NCBI GenBank assembly: GCA_963752915.1
Contig: CAVVZZ010000011.1
Coordinates: 310,001-374,000 of the forward strand
DNA length: 64,000 bases
DNA from: DATJPR01 sp963752915
GTDB lineage: Bacteria; Bacteroidota; Ignavibacteria; UBA10030; UBA6906
Direction of reading: 5' to 3'
The translations under genes were made by a program, and so were the position numbers. Positions 60,411 through 64,000 of this stretch are shown piece after piece. The notes under the pieces are model-generated. The model did not search any database, was not told the DNA's origin, and saw only the letters and a program-made list of their open reading frames with translations. Within the stretch, counting starts at the first letter, position 1. Each line of letters opens with the position of its first letter.

Positions 60411-61124
60411 ATGCTCGCAACACAAATGGATCCAATCCGCATAACTACTCTGTCGGGACTCTTCGATGCTTTCGCAAAAAGAAAAGCTGGTATCTATCGA
60501 GGTGTCTCCAGTTCAACGTACGAACTGGTTCCAAAGATCGGACGCTACAAATCGGTTGATCTTCATTGGGAGAAGGAAACACTGAACATGTTCAAAGAAC
60601 GTGCGCTCCCGTATTTGACTACAGTTCCTAAGAACGACTGGGAGTGGCTTGCATTGGCCCAGCACCATGGATTATCGACCCGTCTACTGGATTGGACCCA
60701 CAACCCATTGATTGCTACCTACTTCGCCGTCGAAAAGGATTCTAACGAGGATGCGGCAGTGTATTTCCTTGATGTACAGTCGGAGGGAAACATGGCGATC
60801 CCCTCCTTAGAAGGTGGACCATTTGGATTGGAAAAGGTCTGCATCTTTCACCCACCACACGTGTCGTCTCGAATAACAGTCCAGTCGGGTATCTTTACAA
60901 TTCATCCAAAGCCTGCGACTTCTTACCAACCCAATCAGCTCAATAAGTTCATCATTCCATCAGACGTCCGCTTCGAATTCAAAGAGAGACTGCAGGACTT
61001 TGGAATAGACAGGTCCACGCTCTTCCCTGATCTCGACGGAGTATCTGAATTCCTCAATTTTGCTTTGACGAGGCTTGAAAGGGTTGGGTCACAAAATCAA
61101 GAGGGGGCAAGCACCGCAGGGTGA
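60411..61124 (+). CDS. FRG-domain protein
   Basis: 237 residues from the ATG at 60411 (60426 also possible). The FRG signature is present: 'GIYRGVSSSTYELVPKIGR' (about 24-43) with the Arg-Gly pair, then 'WLALAQHHGLSTRLLDWTHNPLIATYFAV' (about 80-108). FRG proteins occur widely near defence systems and mobile elements; biochemical function is not established. The next gene encodes a membrane coiled-coil protein 139 nt downstream. Codon use is more AT-rich than the housekeeping genes. Confidence 0.82.
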   Translation: MLATQMDPIRITTLSGLFDAFAKRKAGIYRGVSSSTYELVPKIGRYKSVDLHWEKETLNMFKERALPYLTTVPKNDWEWLALAQHHGLSTRLLDWTHNPLIATYFAVEKDSNEDAAVYFLDVQSEGNMAIPSLEGGPFGLEKVCIFHPPHVSSRITVQSGIFTIHPKPATSYQPNQLNKFIIPSDVRFEFKERLQDFGIDRSTLFPDLDGVSEFLNFALTRLERVGSQNQEGASTAG

Positions 61125-61956
61125 TTCCAAATAGTCAGCCGACCGCTTGGACGAACTCGCGAGGCTCAAGGCGTTCCTCATCGCTCACTCTCTTTCCGTG
61201 CCGAATTTCGTCTAAGTAAGAACAGCTTCTACCATTGCACACCCACTCTCTACTGAGGAACTCATGTCTGACGAACCGCCCCCCCAAGCAGGACCATTGG
61301 AGGCCGAAAGTCATTATGTCGAATTGCGAAAGTTCTTCACTTCTCTTTTGCGATACGTCCTCCTAGCCCTGACTATAATTGTCGGCGTTGGCTACTATTT
61401 CTTTTACAAAGACATTAAAGAGGTCCGGGCGGAGGTCGAGCGGTCCACAGCCAGCCTTGTAGCTAAGGCTCAGGATTCTCTCGAACACGCAATGAGGGAC
61501 ACCGAAAATCAACTCAATTTGATTCGGAGAGATGCCGCCAATGTGGCGAGAGAAGAAGCCTTAGCTAGGGTCGAAAGAGAGTTCAAACGGAACGAAATCC
61601 AGTCTCTAATTCTCACCACCAAGAGACGGGAACTTGGGAAATCGGCCCACAATCTAGTAAATGAGGAGGTCGAGGCCATTCTCCCAATCGTGCAAAATGA
61701 AGTCGACTCAGTGGCCGGGGTAATCGACATGGCAATATACGCTCGCATATCCCACCGGGAAGGTCTCAACGATTTGAGACGAGTGATAGCCTCCTCATGG
61801 AGCGAAAAGATGAGGGATGTCGCAGAGACTTTTGAGCGAAGGATTTGCCTAGACTATGATTCTGTGCATACGTCAGACCTCCGCAAAGGGGAGAGAAGTC
61901 GAGGGCTGATTCTCAAGTGGGACTTGAGAATTGATTCGAGCGCATCAAAAGCGTCG

Positions 61957-61965
61957 ATCCGGGAT
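61957..61965 (+). repeat. Left target-site duplication ATCCGGGAT
   Basis: 9-bp direct copy of 63309-63317, directly outside the left inverted repeat. Nearly palindromic (ATCC-G-GGAT). Confidence 0.85.
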
Positions 61966-63308
61966 CACTGCTGTCCAACGAAGAAGCACGCGGTCGTTTC
62001 TAAGTTCTTTGACATCTAGGCGTTAGACGAGAAGTCGGTCGTAAACGATTTCAATTCGCTCATGCTGTCCGGAGAGAATATATTTCAAGCGACTCTCATT
62101 TCGGACAGGTACTGGCATGAACATTGGGAAGACCGTGTTTTCGCAGCTGATGGAGCATATCGATCATAACAAGTTCTATAGTATCGTTGGCTCGCATCGC
62201 CACAGTGACCGGAAGCTTCCATTCTCTTGTTGGGAACAGTACCTGTGCATGGCCTTCGCGCAACTGACATATCGTGAGAGCCTCCGCGACATCGAATCGT
62301 GCCTGCGGGCACTCGGGGGAAAGCTCTATCATGCAGGCATTCGGTCGACCGTCTCACGCTCGACACTTGCTCACGCCAATGAACATCGTCCGTGGCAAAT
62401 CTATCGTGATGTCGCTCTCAGCCTGATTGCCCAGGCCCGTGCGCTCTATGCTGAGGATCGGTTCATACGGGAGATCGACACTGCCATCTACGCGCTCGAT
62501 GCGACAGTGATCGAGTTATGTCTTCAGCTTTTTCCCTGGGCCAAAGCGCAAAACCATCTGAAGACCGCGGCCGGGGTGAAGCTCCACACCTTGCTTGACG
62601 TCCAGCAGAATCTCCCTGCATTTGCAAGGGTTTCCGTGGCTAACCTCTATGAGGTGCACATTCTGGACGAGCTCATCTTTGAGCCGGGCGCATTCTATAT
62701 TCTTGACCGTGGCTACACCGACTTCCGCCGATTGAAGGTCATTGATACTTCAGGCGCGTTTTTCGTTATCCGCGGCAAGCGAGGTCTGCGCTTTGTCCGC
62801 ACGGAGTCGCACCCCGTCGACAAATCGCGGGGCGTCATCGCGGATCAGTCTATCCACCTGATCATCAAACGTTCTCTCGAGGGATATCCCGATGCGTTGC
62901 GCCGTATCAAATTCTTCGATGCTGATAACCGTCGCACACTGGTGTTTCTCACGAACAACTTTCAACTCGACGCTACGGTCATTGCAGAACTCTATCGCTC
63001 ACGATGGCAGATCGAGTTGTTTTTCAAGTGGATCAAGCAGCACTTGCGCATCAAAGCGTTCTACGGCACATCCTTCAATGCGGTCAACACTCAGATCTGG
63101 ATTGCGCTCAGTGTCTTTGTCCTCGTGGCCATCGTCCGGAAAGAACTCAAACTCGATCTTCCGCTCTACACAATTTTGCAGATTTTAAGTCTAACGCTCT
63201 TGGAAAAACTCCCGATATATCAAGTACTTACAGAAACACCTATCGATTCTCTCAACACCAACGATCCTAACCAATTGCATTTGTTCGACTTGTAGTTGGA
63301 CAGCAGTG
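61966..63308 (+). mobile_element. IS4-family insertion sequence (1343 bp)
   Basis: Bounded by 14-bp perfect inverted repeats, CACTGCTGTCCAAC at 61966-61979 and its complement at 63295-63308, and flanked by the 9-bp direct repeat ATCCGGGAT. Carries one full-length transposase gene and little else. The intact gene and perfect ends suggest recent insertion. Name of the closest element was not established. Confidence 0.92.
62117..63295 (+). CDS. IS4-family transposase
   Basis: 392 residues. N-terminal DUF4372-like part 'SCWEQYLCMAFAQLTYRESLRDIESCL', then a DDE domain: Asp in 'ALDATVIELCL', Asp in 'YILDRGYTDF', and Glu in YRSRWQIELFFKWIK, which fits Y-x2-R-x3-E-x6-K exactly. The stop overlaps the right inverted repeat by 1 nt. 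A TATATT box lies at about 62081-62086, upstream of the start. Confidence 0.95.
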   Translation: MNIGKTVFSQLMEHIDHNKFYSIVGSHRHSDRKLPFSCWEQYLCMAFAQLTYRESLRDIESCLRALGGKLYHAGIRSTVSRSTLAHANEHRPWQIYRDVALSLIAQARALYAEDRFIREIDTAIYALDATVIELCLQLFPWAKAQNHLKTAAGVKLHTLLDVQQNLPAFARVSVANLYEVHILDELIFEPGAFYILDRGYTDFRRLKVIDTSGAFFVIRGKRGLRFVRTESHPVDKSRGVIADQSIHLIIKRSLEGYPDALRRIKFFDADNRRTLVFLTNNFQLDATVIAELYRSRWQIELFFKWIKQHLRIKAFYGTSFNAVNTQIWIALSVFVLVAIVRKELKLDLPLYTILQILSLTLLEKLPIYQVLTETPIDSLNTNDPNQLHLFDL

Positions 63309-63317
63309 ATCCGGGAT
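63309..63317 (+). repeat. Right target-site duplication ATCCGGGAT
   Basis: 9-bp direct copy of 61957-61965, directly outside the right inverted repeat. Confidence 0.85.
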
Positions 63318-63500
63318 TCTTTGTTGACTCGAATACGGACTGACGATGACCTGAACAATGTTTGCCTTGCCTTCATTTTCTTGAGAGAGCTTACTGGAGT
63401 TCCATTCAAGATGTTCGACTTCAATCACGTTGAGCAATGGTGGAAACTGCAACACGATAGTCTCCTAAGGGACAGCCTTGAGTCGAAGAAGAAACCTTGA
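63318..63500 (+). pseudogene. 3' remnant of the interrupted membrane protein gene
   Basis: 60 codons continuing the frame of 61264-61965; encodes the Trp-Trp-containing C-terminus. No start or ribosome-binding site of its own beyond a GTG created at 63306 inside the element end. Confidence 0.75.
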
Positions 63501-63527
63501 CAGGTTCGATTTGATACAGCTAGATGC

Positions 63528-63550
63528 AAGCCTAGTCATTGACTAGGCTT
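63528..63550 (+). terminator. Terminator after the interrupted gene
   Basis: Perfect 10-bp stem AAGCCTAGTC/GACTAGGCTT with an ATT loop, followed by TGGCTTTCT; 28 nt after the stop at 63500. Confidence 0.75.
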
Positions 63551-63577
63551 TGGCTTTCTAGTGGCTCTGAGGCGCTC

Positions 63578-63943
63578 CTAAAGCATCCACCATGCCACTA
63601 GGACCCACGTGAGAACCTCCAGAGCGTAACCTTTCCAGTTCCATCCTCCCTCCGGCTTGTGGGTCCACTTGTCCGGCTCAAGGTGAAGCCGGATCACTCC
63701 GCGGAGATACTCCGGCCACCACTGGAGCGTGTGAGCCTTAAGGTAGAGGCCGGACCAATCCCGTGCCATGAACCAGAACACGTCACCGTAGCGCTTGGCG
63801 GCCACCATTGCCTTGAGGTGGTCCGGGATTGCAAAGAGGTCCGGGAGAGCGACCAAGAGAGCCGCCGTGAGACGAAGCTGCACACTCCCGGTGAGTGCGT
63901 ACACCGGGAGGCCGAGAGAGACACCGTGAGCGAGAGTGGTCAT
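63578..63943 (-). CDS. Small hypothetical membrane-associated protein
   Basis: 121 residues; hydrophobic segments at about 3-40 ('LAHGVSLGLPVYALTG', 'LTAALLVALPDLFAIP') and at the C-terminus ('YALEVLTWVLVAWWML'), with a Trp-rich middle ('FWFMARDWSGLY', 'LQWWPEYL'). AAGGCAAGG lies upstream of the ATG. The early His and 'ALPD' recall small membrane hydrolase-like proteins, but the match is too weak to name. Confidence 0.6.
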   Translation of the reverse strand: MTTLAHGVSLGLPVYALTGSVQLRLTAALLVALPDLFAIPDHLKAMVAAKRYGDVFWFMARDWSGLYLKAHTLQWWPEYLRGVIRLHLEPDKWTHKPEGGWNWKGYALEVLTWVLVAWWML

Positions 63944-64000
63944 TCCTTGCCTTTCCCACCGTGGCGTGTCTCACACGTTCCCTCCAGCTTGGCCACTATC

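Larger units (their letters stand above)
61264..63500 (+). pseudogene. Membrane coiled-coil gene interrupted by an IS4 element
   Basis: The 5' part (61264-61965, 234 codons) and 3' part (63318-63500, 60 codons plus stop) rejoin exactly in frame when the element and one target copy are removed (...KASIRD then SLLTRIRTDDDL...). The restored protein is 294 residues: cytoplasmic N-terminus, one transmembrane helix (about 31-48), coiled-coil (about 52-120), a helical middle, and a C-terminal 'LRELTGVPFKMFDFNHVEQWWKLQHD', like the ELTG...WW endings of helical-repeat proteins. Present 5' reading ends at 62019 inside the element. It follows the FRG gene and may form a module with it; function not known. 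Confidence 0.75.

Noticed and set aside
1..64000. CRISPR array
   Set aside because: No regularly spaced direct repeats were found; the repeats present are irregular spacers or IS ends.

Overview
The window looks like chromosome of a moderately GC-rich free-living member of the Bacteroidota/Ignavibacteriota side of the tree (Ignavibacteria-like). The signs are C-terminal 'NYPNPFNPTT'-type sorting domains on secreted proteins (about 19970-20271, 55795-56060, and a diverged one at 8250-8532), a DUF3098 protein, an MXAN_6640-type metalloprotease, a lipoprotein version of TamA (TamL) and a bacillithiol deacetylase. Taxonomy is inferred from protein style only. No rRNA, tRNA or CRISPR array was seen.

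Layout. 1-4600: end of a LolCDE-type exporter, a DUF3098 membrane protein, a CapA-like protein, bamD and an acyl-CoA thioesterase. 4600-13640: a VCBS-repeat protein and a secreted metalloprotease that run by 4-nt overlaps into a system I cytochrome c maturation operon, ccmABCDE-ccmF, including a 43-residue ccmD and a ccmE whose haem-binding His is replaced by Cys. 14000-18720: a compact, mixed-orientation set of an acyl carrier protein, a PrmC-like methyltransferase, a NadE-like ATP pyrophosphatase, an AMP-forming acyl ligase and an SGNH-type lipoprotein, which looks like a small biosynthetic cluster of unknown product. 19000-21450: secreted S1/P1-like nuclease or phospholipase, DUF2231 protein and bshB1. 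21580-30580: one long housekeeping operon (xseA, xseB, dxs, oxidoreductase, PhoB/PhoR-like pair, ribD, ribE), then secG with its own promoter. 30680-40510: a three-gene minus-strand operon with an outer-membrane barrel-like protein, a 1950-residue secreted giant and an fn3 protein. 40900-46660: cold-shock protein with a TTG start, a small winged-helix-like protein, a B12-type radical SAM protein, an orphan LuxR-type regulator and a diverged NRAMP-family transporter. 46950-55320: YihY/BrkB protein, then tamB and tamL. 55790-59430: a large secreted LamG/sorting-domain protein. 60400-63500: an FRG-domain protein followed by a membrane coiled-coil gene that an IS4-family element has interrupted.

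Most notable. (1) The IS4 element (61966-63308) has 14-bp perfect inverted repeats and a 9-bp target duplication. Removing it and one duplicate rejoins the split gene exactly in frame, recovering a 294-residue protein whose neighbour is an FRG-domain protein: a candidate defence-type pair disabled by insertion. (2) tamB and the LamG gene are broken by single extra bases in short homopolymers (49759-49766, 50501-50504, 57990-57994). This points either to uncorrected sequencing or assembly indels or to real decay, and should be settled before either gene is called dead. (3) Intergenic and even coding DNA carries word-like, purine-rich or GAGCGGAG-type repeats, including an insertion inside the sorting domain of the nuclease-like protein.
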